A stretch of 64,000 nt of DNA from Thalassolituus oleivorans MIL-1 (GTDB lineage Bacteria > Pseudomonadota > Gammaproteobacteria > Pseudomonadales > Oceanobacteraceae): positions 2,835,501 to 2,899,500 of the forward strand of contig NC_020888.1 in NCBI RefSeq assembly GCF_000355675.1, given 5' to 3'. The notes under the pieces are model-generated. The model saw only the letters and a list, made by a program, of their open reading frames with translations, ran no database searches and was not told the DNA's origin. Positions 17,349-27,683 of this stretch are shown piece by piece. Positions within the stretch are counted from its first letter, which is position 1. Every line of letters starts with the position of its first letter. Both the position numbers and the translations under genes were made by a program.

Positions 17349-19451
17349 TTATTGTTCAACACCTTTCATGGTCAACTTAACACGACCTTTTGGATCAACG
17401 TCCATTACATGGACTTTTACCATTTGGCCTTCAGTTAAGAAGTCAGCCACGTTCTCTACGCGATCTTCGCTGATCTGAGAGATGTGCAGCAAACCATCTT
17501 TGCCAGGAAGTACGGTAATGAAAGCACCGAAATCAACGATCTTGCTTACTTTACCTTCGTAAGTAACGCCGACTTCGATTTCAGCCGTGATCGCTTGGAT
17601 CATAGCAATAGCGGCGTCTGCGCTAGCTTTATCCGCTGCGAAGATTTTAATAGAGCCGTCATCGCTGATATCAACTGATGCACCGGTTTTCTCGGTGATA
17701 TCACGAATAGTCGCACCACCTTTACCGATCACGTCACGGATTTTGTCTGATGGTACACGCATTGCCGACATCGTCGGTGCGTTGGCAGACAATTCTGTGC
17801 GAGGCTCAGCAATAACCGCATTCATTTGCTCAAGGATGGTCAAACGCGCAGCTTTTGCTTTTTCTAGAGCGATTTCCATAATCTGCTCAGTGATACCTTC
17901 AATCTTGATATCCATCTGCAATGCAGTGATACCTTCATCTGTACCGGCAACTTTAAAGTCCATATCACCAAGGTGATCTTCGTCACCCAAGATGTCGGTA
18001 AGAACAGCGAACTTCTCGCCTTCTTTGATCAGACCCATAGCGATACCAGCAACAGGGGCTTTGATTGGAACACCAGCATCCATCAGCGCCAAAGATGCAC
18101 CACAAACAGACGCCATTGAAGACGAACCGTTCGACTCAGTGATCTCAGATACCACGCGAATGGTGTACGGGAACTCATCATGTGACGGCATCATGGCTTG
18201 AATACCACGACGAGCCAAACGACCGTGACCAATTTCACGACGACCCGGAGGGCTCATACGACCACACTCACCCACTGAGTAAGAAGGGAAGTTGTAGTGG
18301 AACAAGAATGGATCTGTCTTAGTGCCATGCAAGAAGTCGATCATCTGCGCATCACGTGAAGAGCCAAGAGTCGTCGTAACGATCGCTTGAGTTTCACCAC
18401 GAGTGAACAAAGCAGAACCGTGAGTGGTGTTAAGAACACCGGTCTCGATGGTTAAACCACGAACAGTATCGTTGTCACGACCGTCGATACGTGGGTGACC
18501 ATCAACGCTACGTTGACGTACGATTTCGTACTTTAATTCGCCAATCATGTCAGCGATTTCATCCGCAGAGAAACCTTCTTCGCCTTCAGCTGCTGCTAAT
18601 TTAGCAACGGCTTCTTTCTTAATTTCATCTAGCTTGCCGTAACGCGCCATCTTGTCAGAGATAGTATAGGCTTCGCTGATTGCAGCAGCAGTTTGCGCTT
18701 TAACAGCGTCATACAACGGTATGTTTTTAGCTTCTGCAGTCCAATCCCAACGCTGTACATTCAATTCAGCAGTCCACTCAGCAATCGCTGTAATGGCAGG
18801 CTGGAATGCATTATGAGCGAACAATACTGCGCCTAGCATTTCGTCTTCAGTCAGTTCGTCGGCTTCAGATTCCACCATCAATACGGCGTCTTTAGTACCG
18901 GCTACAACCATGTCTAACAATGAATCTTCTAGCTGGCTGTATGTTGGGTTCAACATGTAGCCTTGATCTTCAACGAAGCCAACACGCGCACCAGCGATAG
19001 GACCATTGAAAGGTACACCAGAAATAGACAGTGCGGCAGACGCAGCAATCATGGCACAGATATCTGGATCAACGTCTTTTTCAGAGGCCATAACAGTCAG
19101 GATAACCTGAACTTCGTTCATGAAACCGTCTGGGAACAGTGGACGAATTGGACGGTCGATCAAACGAGAAGTCAGAGTTTCTTTTTCTGATGGACGCGCT
19201 TCACGCTTGAGGTAACCACCAGGAATACGGCCAGCGGCGTACATTTTTTCTTGGTAGTGAACAGAAAGAGGGAAAAAATCTTGACCAGGTTTGGTCGATT
19301 TTGCTGCAACAACAGCAGCTAATACTTGGGTCTTACCGATGCTTGCCAATACTGCGCCATCTGCTTGACGGGCGATACGACCAGTTTCTAGCGTGACGGT
19401 CTGACCGCCGAATTCAAATGTTTTAATGTTTGCGACAGGTTTGTTGCTCAT
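17349..19451 (-). CDS. pnp: Polynucleotide phosphorylase
   Basis: About 700 residues from [16 protein letters not shown]; the frame stays open to 19508, but that would translate the regulatory leader hairpin. Two RNase PH domains ([30 protein letters not shown] with phosphate-binding residues), then a KH domain ([14 protein letters not shown]) and an S1 domain ([17 protein letters not shown]). It degrades RNA 3'-5' phosphorolytically, alone or in the degradosome, and is cold-shock linked. Placed downstream of rpsO, as in nearly all gammaproteobacteria, with a terminator between the two and a long hairpin in its leader that suggests RNase III-based autoregulation as in E. coli. Confidence 0.98.
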   Translation of the reverse strand: MSNKPVANIKTFEFGGQTVTLETGRIARQADGAVLASIGKTQVLAAVVAAKSTKPGQDFFPLSVHYQEKMYAAGRIPGGYLKREARPSEKETLTSRLIDRPIRPLFPDGFMNEVQVILTVMASEKDVDPDICAMIAASAALSISGVPFNGPIAGARVGFVEDQGYMLNPTYSQLEDSLLDMVVAGTKDAVLMVESEADELTEDEMLGAVLFAHNAFQPAITAIAEWTAELNVQRWDWTAEAKNIPLYDAVKAQTAAAISEAYTISDKMARYGKLDEIKKEAVAKLAAAEGEEGFSADEIADMIGELKYEIVRQRSVDGHPRIDGRDNDTVRGLTIETGVLNTTHGSALFTRGETQAIVTTTLGSSRDAQMIDFLHGTKTDPFLFHYNFPSYSVGECGRMSPPGRREIGHGRLARRGIQAMMPSHDEFPYTIRVVSEITESNGSSSMASVCGASLALMDAGVPIKAPVAGIAMGLIKEGEKFAVLTDILGDEDHLGDMDFKVAGTDEGITALQMDIKIEGITEQIMEIALEKAKAARLTILEQMNAVIAEPRTELSANAPTMSAMRVPSDKIRDVIGKGGATIRDITEKTGASVDISDDGSIKIFAADKASADAAIAMIQAITAEIEVGVTYEGKVSKIVDFGAFITVLPGKDGLLHISQISEDRVENVADFLTEGQMVKVHVMDVDPKGRVKLTMKGVEQ

Positions 19452-19500
19452 TAATAAAGGCTTCCTTTGGATTAAAGTCTTTGCGCTACTGCCGGTACTT

Positions 19501-19534
19501 CTACCCATAATTTCTAAGAAAAAATTATGGGTAG
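19501..19534 (-). promoter_or_regulatory. pnp leader hairpin, candidate RNase III/PNPase autoregulatory element
   Basis: Perfect 13-bp inverted repeat (CTACCCATAATTT / AAATTATGGGTAG) with an 8-base loop, 50 bases upstream of the pnp start. A second smaller hairpin (CCACAA-TCAT-TTGTGG, 19543-19558) lies further upstream. In E. coli a leader stem cut by RNase III mediates PNPase autocontrol; here the analogy is inferred from position and structure only. No T-tract follows, so it is not a terminator. Confidence 0.7.
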
Positions 19535-19618
19535 AAGCACCACCACAATCATTTGTGGGGTTGGCACCACAGTCTACGCGATTAAATAAATAGTTGAGTC
19601 GTGACTAGCCAGAAACAA

Positions 19619-19640
19619 CAAAAGCCCCGAGGGGCTTTTG
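19619..19640 (-). terminator. rpsO terminator
   Basis: CAAAAGCCCC / GGGGCTTTTG hairpin starting 11 bases after the rpsO stop, followed on the minus strand by a T-rich TTGTTT tract. Readthrough would supply part of the pnp mRNA. Confidence 0.85.
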
Positions 19641-19651
19641 CTGAAGGCATC

Positions 19652-19921
19652 TTAGCGACGCAGACCTAGGCGCTTGATCAGCTCTAAGTAACGGTTCGCA
19701 TCTTTACCTTTCAAGTAATCCAACAACTTACGACGTTGGTTTACCATGCGGATCAAACCGCGCTTTGAGTGGTGATCTTTCTTGTGGTCTTTGAAGTGAC
19801 CTTGCAGGCCGTTGATGTTGAAAGTCAACAAAGCAACTTGAACTTCTGGAGAACCAGTATCACCTTCAGCAGTTTGATACTCTTTTACGATTTCAGCTTT
19901 CTTTTCAGCAGATAATGCCAT
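19652..19921 (-). CDS. rpsO: 30S ribosomal protein S15
   Basis: 89 residues, the family's exact size. The four-helix protein binds 16S rRNA helices and is needed for early platform assembly. Signature segments are [29 protein letters not shown] and RRKLLDYLK. Sits between truB and pnp in the conserved order. Its leader in E. coli carries an S15-binding pseudoknot; I could not verify one here. Confidence 0.98.
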   Translation of the reverse strand: MALSAEKKAEIVKEYQTAEGDTGSPEVQVALLTFNINGLQGHFKDHKKDHHSKRGLIRMVNQRRKLLDYLKGKDANRYLELIKRLGLRR

Positions 19922-20005
19922 CTGTCATAACTCCTAAGAATGTGCGTTTTATTACATCACCACCGTGCACATTAACAGTGGTATGCAGTCTGCCTACGGC
20001 AGCGG

Positions 20006-20980
20006 TCAGTCTAGTTTAGGAATTCGCTCCTGCAACAAGCGTTGCGGACGTATCCCTTTGTTTTTGATGCGGCCAATGCCAAGCAATTCAGAAACACCAG
20101 ATCCAACGGCCCATAATTGTACTGAAGGCGTGTCCTTTAAGCCAGTACTGACGGCTTGTCCATGCAGGATTTTCGTAGCATCGGCTTCATTTAGTTCAAT
20201 TTTCGGCCAACTTTCTGGCAATGCTGTGTAAGCTGGTAGAAGTAACGCATCTAAAGCGGCTTGGCCACCTTCTTCAGCGATACGTTCTAACTCTTCCAAC
20301 GTCACCATTTGCTCAGCATGATAGGGGCCAGATTGAGTGCGATGTAAGCGGCTCACATATGCACCAGAGCCAATAGCTTCACCGATATCTTCAACTAGGG
20401 TGCGTATATAAGTACCCTTTGAGCACTGCACCGATAGCTGAATCGTATCCGTGCCGAACTCATTTAAGACTAGGGAGTTAATCTGAATCGTGCGGCGTTT
20501 CTTTTCAGCAACGGCACGCATTTCCTCATCACTCATCACGCCTTTACGGGCCAGCTTATATAACGGCTTACCGTCCAATTTGAGTGCCGAAAACATCGGA
20601 GGAACTTGTTCAACATTGCCACGGAATTTGGTCAATATCTCTTCAATATCATCTTCAGCTAACACGGGAATTGGGGCTTGTTTTAGCACCTCGCCTTCAG
20701 CATCGCCGGTGCTACGGATTTCGCCTAAGGTCGCGGTCGTGTCGTACGCTTTATCGGATTCCAATAACAGCTGCGAAAACTTAGTTGCCTCACCTAAACA
20801 GATGGGCAATAACCCTGTTGCTAACGGATCAAGTGCCCCCGTATGACCAGCTTTATTGGCGTTGAACAGAGTTTTAACTTGCTGTAGTACGTGGTTTGAA
20901 CTCGCCCCATAAGGTTTGTTCACCACGATGATACCGCTAATATCACGGCCTTTTTTGCGTCGAGAGCTATTTCTGCCCAT
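20006..20980 (-). CDS. truB: tRNA pseudouridine(55) synthase TruB
   Basis: 324 residues. It makes pseudouridine 55 in the T-loop of tRNAs. The catalytic Asp is in GHTGALDPLATGLLPI near residue 50. GIIVVNKPYGASSN at the N-terminus and KGTYIRTLVEDIG are further family motifs, and the C-terminal PUA-like part is present. It follows rbfA with a 21-bp gap in the rimP-nusA-infB-rbfA-truB-rpsO series. Confidence 0.97.
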   Translation of the reverse strand: MGRNSSRRKKGRDISGIIVVNKPYGASSNHVLQQVKTLFNANKAGHTGALDPLATGLLPICLGEATKFSQLLLESDKAYDTTATLGEIRSTGDAEGEVLKQAPIPVLAEDDIEEILTKFRGNVEQVPPMFSALKLDGKPLYKLARKGVMSDEEMRAVAEKKRRTIQINSLVLNEFGTDTIQLSVQCSKGTYIRTLVEDIGEAIGSGAYVSRLHRTQSGPYHAEQMVTLEELERIAEEGGQAALDALLLPAYTALPESWPKIELNEADATKILHGQAVSTGLKDTPSVQLWAVGSGVSELLGIGRIKNKGIRPQRLLQERIPKLD

Positions 20981-21001
20981 GCCTATCCTAAACGTATTTC
21001 G

Positions 21002-21400
21002 TTAATCTTTATCGCTGTCTTTTTCATGCAGCGCATCTTCTGCCATTGCACGTTTAATCAGACCCGTTAAATGGTGACCACGATCCATACTTTCATCGTA
21101 ATGGAAGCGTAATTGCGGTGTGACACGCGTAGTTAAAATACGCGCTAGCTCGCTGCGCAAATAACCGGCGGCATCATTTAAAATACGTGAGGTTTGAGTA
21201 CGAATTTCGGCATCTGATTCGCCACGCGCACCCATTACCGTGAAATACAAATCGGCATACCCTAGATCTTTTGCAACTTTCACATAGTTTAAAGTCACCA
21301 AGCCAAGGCGTGGATCTTTCATATCAAATTGAATCATACGCGCTACTTCGCGTTGAATCTGTTCACCCAGACGCGAGGTACGACTGAAGTCTTTTGGCAT
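21002..21400 (-). CDS. rbfA: Ribosome-binding factor A
   Basis: 132 residues from MPKDFSRTSRLGEQ; an extension to 21448 would run into the strong hairpin upstream, so the later start is preferred. KH-type fold with RLGEQIQREVARMI, KDPRLGLVTLNYVKVAKDL and the basic RFHYDESMDRG end. It acts in late 30S maturation and cold adaptation. Confidence 0.96.
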   Translation of the reverse strand: MPKDFSRTSRLGEQIQREVARMIQFDMKDPRLGLVTLNYVKVAKDLGYADLYFTVMGARGESDAEIRTQTSRILNDAAGYLRSELARILTTRVTPQLRFHYDESMDRGHHLTGLIKRAMAEDALHEKDSDKD

Positions 21401-21443
21401 TTTTGGTTTTCCTTGCAGAGCTTTAACTCTGTCATTCAGAGAC

Positions 21444-21472
21444 ACCAAAGCCCGGCATGGCCGGGCTTTGGT
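21444..21472. repeat. Strong GC hairpin between infB and rbfA
   Basis: Perfect 13-bp inverted repeat (ACCAAAGCCCGGC / GCCGGGCTTTGGT) with a three-base loop, 16 bases after the infB stop. No U-tract follows on the minus strand, so it is more likely a transcript-stabilising or processing hairpin within the operon than a terminator. Confidence 0.75.
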
Positions 21473-21488
21473 TTACAACAACCGAGTG

Positions 21489-24038
21489 TTATAGCGTACG
21501 TGCGATTTCACGCACATCGAACACTTCGATCTGATCGCCAGGGCGAACGTCTTGGTAGTTCTTCACGCCGATACCACATTCCATGCCGTTGCGTACTTCT
21601 TGTACATCGTCTTTATAACGACGTAGCGATTCCAATTCGCCTTCATACACAACTACGTTGTCACGTAGAACACGGATTTTCTTATTACGATAGATAGTAC
21701 CATCCGTCACCATACAGCCAGCAATCTGACCGAACTTAGGTGAGTTAAATACATCACGTACTTCCGCAATACCGGTAATTTCTTCACGCAACTCAGGTGC
21801 CAACAAACCAGCCATGGCTTGTTTAACATCATCAAGCAGATCGTAAATTACGCTGTAATAACGCATATCAATGCCGCTGTTTTCAACGATACGCTTAGCT
21901 GCATTATCAGCACGTACGTTGAAACCAAACACCACTGCACTCGAAGCAACCGCGAGGGTTACGTCAGTTTCAGTGATACCACCGACACCAGACGAAACAA
22001 CATTCACTTTAACTTCACTAGTACCTAACTTCTGCAAGGAACTAATCAAGGCTTCTAGCGAACCACGAACGTCTGCTTTCAGCACCACGTTCAGGTTTTC
22101 AACTTTGTCAGCACCCATACCACTGAACAAGGCATCCAACTTAGCAGCCTGCTGGCGCTGTTGAACGATCTCTTTCATACGAGATTCGCGGAATTCAGCC
22201 ACTTCACGTGCCTTCTTCTCGCTTTCAACAACCATAAAGTTGTCGCCCGCATCTGGCGTACCATTCAAGCCCAAAATTTCTACAGGGATTGATGGGCCAG
22301 CTTCAGCAGTTTGCTCGCCATTCTCGTCCAACAATGCACGAGCGCGACCATAGCAAGTACCCGCTAAAACGATGTCGCCTTTCTTCAGCATGCCGTTCTG
22401 TACTAATAGAGTCGCTACTGGACCGCGGCCTTTATCAAGACGCGATTCAACAACAACACCTTGGCCAGGGCCGGTGAAGTGCGCTTTCAATTCTAGAATT
22501 TCAGCTTGCAGCAGAACGGCTTCTAATAATTCATCGATGCCCATACCGGTATGCGCTGATACTGGTATGAATGGCACTGTACCGCCCCAATCTTCTGGCA
22601 ATACATCGCGACCAGCCAGTTCGCTCTTAACACGTTCTGGATCGGCGCTTTCTTTATCCATTTTGTTGATCGCAACCACAATCGGCACACCAGCCGCTTT
22701 CGCGTGCTGAACGGCTTCTTCTGTTTGTGGCATCACGCCGTCATCGGCGGCAACAACAAGAATAACAACGTCTGTGGATTGAGCACCACGAGCACGCATA
22801 GAGGTAAACGCCGCGTGTCCTGGAGTATCCAAGAACGACACCATACCGTGGTCAGTTTCAACGTGGTAAGCACCAATATGCTGGGTAATACCGCCCGCTT
22901 CGCCGTGTACAACACGGGTGCGACGAATGTAATCCAGTAAAGATGTTTTACCATGGTCAACGTGACCCATTACCGTTACGACAGGAGCGCGAGGTAACTC
23001 ATCACCGCTGTAATTAACCGATTCAGTTACGGCTACTTCTAATGCGTTATCAGCAATTAACTTAGAAACGGTGTGACCCATTTCTTCAACCACTAAGGTT
23101 GCAGTGTCTTGATCAAGCGTCTGGTTGATGGTCGCCATAACGCCCATTTTCATCAGAACCTTAATCACTTCACCAGCTTTAACCGACATCTTAGATGCCA
23201 GATCGCCAACCGTAATTGCTTCTGGTAATTCAACTTCTTTCACAACCGGTGCGGTAGGACGCGTAAACGCGTGCTCGTTATTCGCATTTTGGTTATGACG
23301 TGAAGACGAACTACGATTGCTCTTAAGCTTAGTTTTAGCACGACGCGGACGATTCTTGTCTTGGCTGCCACCGTCGTTGAAACGACTTTCTGGCTTATCA
23401 TCAACACGTTTCTTTTCGCCGCCCTTCGCTTTCTTACGTGACTCTTCCAAACGCTGTTGAGCAAGTTCGGCTTCGGCACGTTTCTGCGCTGCATCTTCAG
23501 TTTCAGGGGCAGGTGCTTTTTCTTTGGCTTTAACTTTCGCTTTCGCTACAGGCTCTGATGCTTTCGTCGCTGGCTCTGCCGCCGCCGGCTTATCAGCCAC
23601 GACAGGCGCTGCCGCTACTTTAGCTTCTTCAGCTGCTTTTTCGGCAGCTAATGCCGCGGCCTTCGCCGCCTCGGCTGCTTGTGCTTCTGCCGCTAAACGC
23701 GCTTCTTCTTCTAAGCGTGCTTTTTCAACAGCAGGATCGACTTCATCACGCTTCACGTAAGTGCGCTTTTTGCGAACCTCAATAGAGACCGCCTTTTTGC
23801 CGCCCTGACCCGTTTTCAACGTGGTCGTTACTTTACGCTTCAAAGTGATTTTTTTAGGTTCACCTGATTCTTCGCCGTGGCTCTTTTTCAGAAACAGCAA
23901 CAGTGACTGCTTCTGCTCGTCTGAAACCTGTTGGTTTTCAGCCGTCTGTGGCAACCCCGCTTCTTTCATCTGGGACAACAAGCGCTCTGCGCTGGTCCCT
24001 ACCACGTCGGCGAGTTCTTTTACCGTTACTTCAGCCAT
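21489..24038 (-). CDS. infB: Translation initiation factor IF-2
   Basis: 849 residues. The N-terminus has the IF2N subdomain ([20 protein letters not shown]), then an Ala/Lys/Glu-rich helical linker (about residues 95-260) and a second IF2N ([17 protein letters not shown]). The GTPase domain follows with G1 GHVDHGKT, G3 DTPGHAAF and G4 NKMDK, then domains II-IV. IF-2 brings fMet-tRNA to the 30S subunit. Gene order and the 26-bp gap after nusA are standard. An in-frame internal start producing a shorter IF-2 form, as in E. coli, cannot be judged by eye. Confidence 0.98.
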   Translation of the reverse strand: MAEVTVKELADVVGTSAERLLSQMKEAGLPQTAENQQVSDEQKQSLLLFLKKSHGEESGEPKKITLKRKVTTTLKTGQGGKKAVSIEVRKKRTYVKRDEVDPAVEKARLEEEARLAAEAQAAEAAKAAALAAEKAAEEAKVAAAPVVADKPAAAEPATKASEPVAKAKVKAKEKAPAPETEDAAQKRAEAELAQQRLEESRKKAKGGEKKRVDDKPESRFNDGGSQDKNRPRRAKTKLKSNRSSSSRHNQNANNEHAFTRPTAPVVKEVELPEAITVGDLASKMSVKAGEVIKVLMKMGVMATINQTLDQDTATLVVEEMGHTVSKLIADNALEVAVTESVNYSGDELPRAPVVTVMGHVDHGKTSLLDYIRRTRVVHGEAGGITQHIGAYHVETDHGMVSFLDTPGHAAFTSMRARGAQSTDVVILVVAADDGVMPQTEEAVQHAKAAGVPIVVAINKMDKESADPERVKSELAGRDVLPEDWGGTVPFIPVSAHTGMGIDELLEAVLLQAEILELKAHFTGPGQGVVVESRLDKGRGPVATLLVQNGMLKKGDIVLAGTCYGRARALLDENGEQTAEAGPSIPVEILGLNGTPDAGDNFMVVESEKKAREVAEFRESRMKEIVQQRQQAAKLDALFSGMGADKVENLNVVLKADVRGSLEALISSLQKLGTSEVKVNVVSSGVGGITETDVTLAVASSAVVFGFNVRADNAAKRIVENSGIDMRYYSVIYDLLDDVKQAMAGLLAPELREEITGIAEVRDVFNSPKFGQIAGCMVTDGTIYRNKKIRVLRDNVVVYEGELESLRRYKDDVQEVRNGMECGIGVKNYQDVRPGDQIEVFDVREIARTL

Positions 24039-24064
24039 ACGTATCTCCTATGCCGAGCGAGTGA

Positions 24065-25561
24065 TTAGTCGTTGCCTTCGAACCAAGGCGCGCGTGCTGT
24101 CATGATCAGCTTCGCAGCCTGTTCTTCAGTCATCGCCTCAATATCCAGCAGGTCATCGATGGATTGCTCGGCAAGATCTTCCATCGTACAAATGCCTTTA
24201 CTGGCAAGTACCAACGCTAAATGCTTATCCATACCTTCCATTGTAAGAAGGTCTTCTGCAGGCTCTGCAGATTCCAATTTCTCTTCAGAAGCAATTGCTT
24301 GAGTCAGCAGTACGTCTTTTGCGCGATTACGCAGTTCAGTAACAACGTCTTCATCTAAACCGTCAATGGACAGCATTTCTTCCATTGGTACGTATGCTAT
24401 TTCTTCTAAAGTGGTGAAGCCTTCTTCAACCAACAAAGTGGCGAAGTCTTCATCCAAATCCAGCACATTGATGAAGTTATCGATGAAACCAGAGGCTTCT
24501 TCGTTTTGTTTCTCAGAGGCTTGTTCTTCGGTCATGACGTTGATTTCCCAGCCAGTCAGCTCGGATGCCAAACGTACGTTCTGACCGCCACGACCGATCG
24601 CTTGCGCCAAGTTATCGGCAGCCACTGCGACGTCCATACTGTTCGTTTCTTCATCCATAATGATGGAAGCAACATCAGCCGGTGCCATAGCATTGATAAC
24701 CAACTGCGCTGGGTTGTCGTCCCAAAGAACAATATCAATACGCTCATTACCACCAAGTTCGTTGGTAACCGCTTGCACACGACCACCGCGCATACCAACG
24801 CAAGCACCGACAGGATCAATGCGCTTGTCGTTTGACTTAACCGCGATTTTCGCACGTGAACCTGGATCACGAGCAGCACCTTTAATTTCAATCACTTCTT
24901 CAGCGATCTCAGGCACTTCAATACGGAACAGTTCAATTAACATGGCCGGCACAGTGCGGCTCAACATTAATTGCGGACCACGATTTTCTGGGCGAACAGA
25001 ATGCAAAATGGTGCGAACACGATCGCCCATACGCATAATTTCACGACCAATTAAATGCTCTTTCGGTAGTAAACCTTCGGCATTATTACCCAAATCAACA
25101 ATCACGTTATCGCGTGTTACTTTTTTCACGGTGCCGTGAATCAGTTCGCCTTCGCGATGTTGGTATTGCTCAACAATTTGCGCACGTTCAGCTTCACGTA
25201 CTTTTTGTACGATAATTTGCTTTGCCGCTTGGGCAGCAATACGACCGAAATCTGGATTATCCACAACAGTTTCGTAGGTATCACCAGGTTGCAGATTTGT
25301 ATCAATTTCGTGTGCTTCCTGCAGGGTTAGTTCGTCACCCAATCCAGGAACTACATCATTACTAACCACCAACCAACTACGGAATGTTTCGTAATCGCCG
25401 GTTTTACGGTCAATATCAACGCGGATGGTAGCGTCTTCATCGTCATAACGCTTCTTGGCAGCCGCTGCCAGGGCCGATTCAATTGCTTCAAAAATAATTT
25501 CTTTTGAAACGCCCTTCTCATTGGATACCGCTTCCGCGACCAGGAGAATTTCTTTGCTCAT
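24065..25561 (-). CDS. nusA: Transcription termination/antitermination factor NusA
   Basis: 498 residues. N-terminal RNA polymerase-binding domain (residues 1-125), S1 domain ([20 protein letters not shown]), two KH domains ([35 protein letters not shown]) and two C-terminal acidic repeats of the gammaproteobacterial type ([35 protein letters not shown]). It modulates pausing, Rho and intrinsic termination, and rRNA antitermination. Lies 22 bases downstream of rimP. Confidence 0.98.
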   Translation of the reverse strand: MSKEILLVAEAVSNEKGVSKEIIFEAIESALAAAAKKRYDDEDATIRVDIDRKTGDYETFRSWLVVSNDVVPGLGDELTLQEAHEIDTNLQPGDTYETVVDNPDFGRIAAQAAKQIIVQKVREAERAQIVEQYQHREGELIHGTVKKVTRDNVIVDLGNNAEGLLPKEHLIGREIMRMGDRVRTILHSVRPENRGPQLMLSRTVPAMLIELFRIEVPEIAEEVIEIKGAARDPGSRAKIAVKSNDKRIDPVGACVGMRGGRVQAVTNELGGNERIDIVLWDDNPAQLVINAMAPADVASIIMDEETNSMDVAVAADNLAQAIGRGGQNVRLASELTGWEINVMTEEQASEKQNEEASGFIDNFINVLDLDEDFATLLVEEGFTTLEEIAYVPMEEMLSIDGLDEDVVTELRNRAKDVLLTQAIASEEKLESAEPAEDLLTMEGMDKHLALVLASKGICTMEDLAEQSIDDLLDIEAMTEEQAAKLIMTARAPWFEGND

Positions 25562-25583
25562 CTTCTAGCCTCGCTCTGCAACC

Positions 25584-26042
25584 TTAGTCCTTGAATTGTG
25601 GAACAACATTAGCTTTATCGATTAGTTCGATAGGTAGCAAATATTCGTGATCGTCTACACGCATCACGATATCTTGCTCTTCGATACCAACCAGCTGACC
25701 TTTAAATTTGCGACGGCCATCAAACGGCATACGCAGGCGCACATCTATAATGTGACCTGTATAAGCAACGTACTGCTCTAATGTGAACAGTGGACGATCC
25801 ATACCAGGAGAAGATACCTCTAGGGTATATTCCTGAGAGATAGGATCTTCAACATCCAAGACGCTACTAATTTGCCGACTGACGCTCGCGCAATGATCAA
25901 CGTTAATGCCATCTTCGTGATCAATAAAAACACGCAACAGCGAATGACGTCCTTGAGCTGAAAACTCAAGTCCCCAGTAGACAAAACCCATAGATTCGAC
26001 CACTGGGCCAATCATTTCTGTTAACTGTGTATCTTTTGACAA
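25584..26042 (-). CDS. rimP: Ribosome maturation factor RimP
   Basis: 152 residues, YhbC family: N-terminal alpha/beta domain ([18 protein letters not shown]), the motif [12 protein letters not shown] and a C-terminal Sm-like barrel ([18 protein letters not shown]). Needed for 30S maturation. First gene of the rimP-nusA-infB operon, preceded by a 260-bp structured leader. Confidence 0.96.
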   Translation of the reverse strand: MSKDTQLTEMIGPVVESMGFVYWGLEFSAQGRHSLLRVFIDHEDGINVDHCASVSRQISSVLDVEDPISQEYTLEVSSPGMDRPLFTLEQYVAYTGHIIDVRLRMPFDGRRKFKGQLVGIEEQDIVMRVDDHEYLLPIELIDKANVVPQFKD

Positions 26043-26055
26043 GCCTAACTCCTGC

Positions 26056-26106
26056 GGGAGAAATTCTCTCCCAACACAAACAAAAACTGGGCAACATGTG
26101 CCCAGT
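26056..26106 (-). promoter_or_regulatory. Two hairpins in the rimP-nusA-infB leader
   Basis: GGGAGA-AATTC-TCTCCC (26056-26072) sits just before the rimP ribosome site and could occlude it; ACTGGGC-7-GCCCAGT (26086-26106) is upstream. An 11-base direct repeat TTACGCAGACT follows further upstream (about 26119 and 26139). The nusA operon is autoregulated in E. coli; whether these hairpins do this here is inference. Confidence 0.55.
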
Positions 26107-26204
26107 CCGCTACTGCTTTTACGCAGACTGAAGCCCGCTTACGCAGACTTCTGTGACGTTTCACCGCTATCCGGTTTTTTGAGTCACCGGGAAGTGCAAT
26201 TACT

Positions 26205-26230
26205 AAAAAGCCCCTGACTGGAGGGGCTCT
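26205..26230 (-). terminator. Second terminator-like hairpin between tRNA-Leu and rimP
   Basis: AGCCCC / GGGGCT stem with an 8-base loop and a short U-tract on the minus strand. Coming after the first terminator at 26275-26301, it may stop readthrough or attenuate the rimP operon. Confidence 0.65.
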
Positions 26231-26274
26231 TTGATATGCTCTTCAAAGCTCGCGCATTATAGGCGTATTAAACG

Positions 26275-26301
26275 AAAAAAGCGAACTAGGTTCGCCTTTT
26301 T
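26275..26301 (-). terminator. Intrinsic terminator of tRNA-Leu
   Basis: GCGAAC / GTTCGC stem with a 3-base loop and a six-base U-tract, 9 bases after the tRNA 3' end. Confidence 0.85.
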
Positions 26302-26309
26302 AGAATAAT

Positions 26310-26395
26310 TGGTGCGGATGGCGAGACTCGAACTCGCACAAGCTATGCTCACCACCCCCTCAAGATGGCGTGTCTACCAATTCCACCACATCCGC
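26310..26395 (-). tRNA. tRNA-Leu(GAG)
   Basis: 86 bases with encoded CCA. Acceptor stem GCGGATG pairs with CATCCGC; the D-loop carries AATTGGTAGAC; the anticodon stem CCATC/GGTGG encloses loop TTGAGGG, anticodon GAG; a long class II variable arm follows; the T-arm is GCGAG-TTCGAGT-CTCGC. Sits between secG and rimP, as in Pseudomonas. Confidence 0.96.
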
Positions 26396-26416
26396 ACTGC
26401 AATCCTGCTAAACGAA

Positions 26417-26815
26417 TTACTTCGTCTGTTCAGGCGTCTCTACTTCTGGCGCTTCGCCAGATACTGATGCGTCTAATTCCGGCGCATCAACAGACGGCGC
26501 GTATTCTTCCACAACAGGGGTATCTTGCTCAAGTGTTTCTATCACTTCTTGGCTTGGAATACCTAAATCCGATGCTTTTGTCGCGTGCTGCTTAGCGAAT
26601 ACCGCCAAACCTAGGCTGGTCACAAAGAAAGCAGTTGCCAAAATAGCCGTTGAACGGCTTAAAAAGTTACCAGAACCTTGGCTGCCGAATACAGTTTGCG
26701 ATGCACCACTGCCGAAAGAAGCACCTGCATCCGCACCTTTACCTTGCTGAATCATCACAAAAAAGACGATACCAAGCGCCAATACAATGTGAACGATTAA
26801 AATAATTTGTTCCAT
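26417..26815 (-). CDS. secG: Preprotein translocase subunit SecG
   Basis: 132 residues. Two transmembrane helices (IILIVHIVLALGIVFFVMI, then FLSRSTAILATAFFVTSLGL) separated by the QQGKGADAGASFGSGASQTV loop that marks SecG. The C-terminal 50 residues are acidic and variable. Part of SecYEG. Follows tpiA with a 27-bp gap. Confidence 0.96.
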   Translation of the reverse strand: MEQIILIVHIVLALGIVFFVMIQQGKGADAGASFGSGASQTVFGSQGSGNFLSRSTAILATAFFVTSLGLAVFAKQHATKASDLGIPSQEVIETLEQDTPVVEEYAPSVDAPELDASVSGEAPEVETPEQTK

Positions 26816-26842
26816 AACCTACCTATTTATCGTTATCGAGTT

Positions 26843-27586
26843 TTATTTAGCTCGACAAATTCCAAGAAATTCATTGGCATCCAACGAGGCACCGCCGACC
26901 AATCCACCATCAATATCCGGCTGGGAGAATAACTCCGCCGCATTAGCAGCCTTTACGCTGCCGCCGTACAAAATCTGTGTAGTATTCGCAATATCAGCAC
27001 TACGCTGCTGCAACAAGCTACGAATATAGCGATGCATCGCTTGTGCTTGCTCTGGCGTTGCTGTCTCACCCGTACCGATTGCCCATACTGGCTCATACGC
27101 TAAAACAACCGACTGCCATTGCTGGTCTGACAATTCATCAAGCAATAATCTCAGCTGAGTCTCAACTACTTCACGCTCATTACCAGCTTGGCGCTCTTCT
27201 AGCGTCTCACCGATACACACAACTGCAGTCATACCTTGCTCAAGCACACGCAATGTCTTCAACAAAACAATTTTATCTGTTTCGCCATACAGGCTGCGTC
27301 GTTCAGAATGACCAACCAAGACCAAAGCCACCTGAAACTCAGATAGCATAGACACTGCTACTTCGCCGGTAAACGCGCCGCTTTGCTCAAGACTACACGT
27401 CTGTGCACCCAAGCGAATGGGCGCATCTGCGATAGTACTGTGTGCCAATGCTAGGTAAGGGAATGGTGGAAAAACAGCCACATCACATGTATCGATCTCA
27501 GCATCCCGGATCGCGGACAGTAAATGCTCGGTCATAGCGACGGAAGCATTCATTTTCCAGTTACCGGCTACCAGTAAACGACGCAT
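26843..27586 (-). CDS. tpiA: Triosephosphate isomerase
   Basis: 247 residues, normal length. TIM barrel with NWKMN near the start (Asn/Lys), catalytic His in VGHSERR and catalytic Glu in AYEPVWAIGTG, and the phosphate-binding GGSV and GGLVGGASL. Interconverts dihydroxyacetone phosphate and glyceraldehyde 3-phosphate. Confidence 0.98.
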   Translation of the reverse strand: MRRLLVAGNWKMNASVAMTEHLLSAIRDAEIDTCDVAVFPPFPYLALAHSTIADAPIRLGAQTCSLEQSGAFTGEVAVSMLSEFQVALVLVGHSERRSLYGETDKIVLLKTLRVLEQGMTAVVCIGETLEERQAGNEREVVETQLRLLLDELSDQQWQSVVLAYEPVWAIGTGETATPEQAQAMHRYIRSLLQQRSADIANTTQILYGGSVKAANAAELFSQPDIDGGLVGGASLDANEFLGICRAK

Positions 27587-27683
27587 GGGGTCCCCTCAAA
27601 ATTCAAAGAGCGCAGATACTATCTAAGATGCCCCTCATAGACAAGCCAGAGCCGCTAATTGAAGCATCTTAGAGTAAAAGAAG

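Noticed and set aside
22372-22710. 112-codon plus-strand open frame across infB
   Set aside because: Shadow of the GTPase domain of infB.
24660-25139. 159-codon plus-strand open frame across nusA
   Set aside because: Shadow frame; nusA is certain on the other strand.
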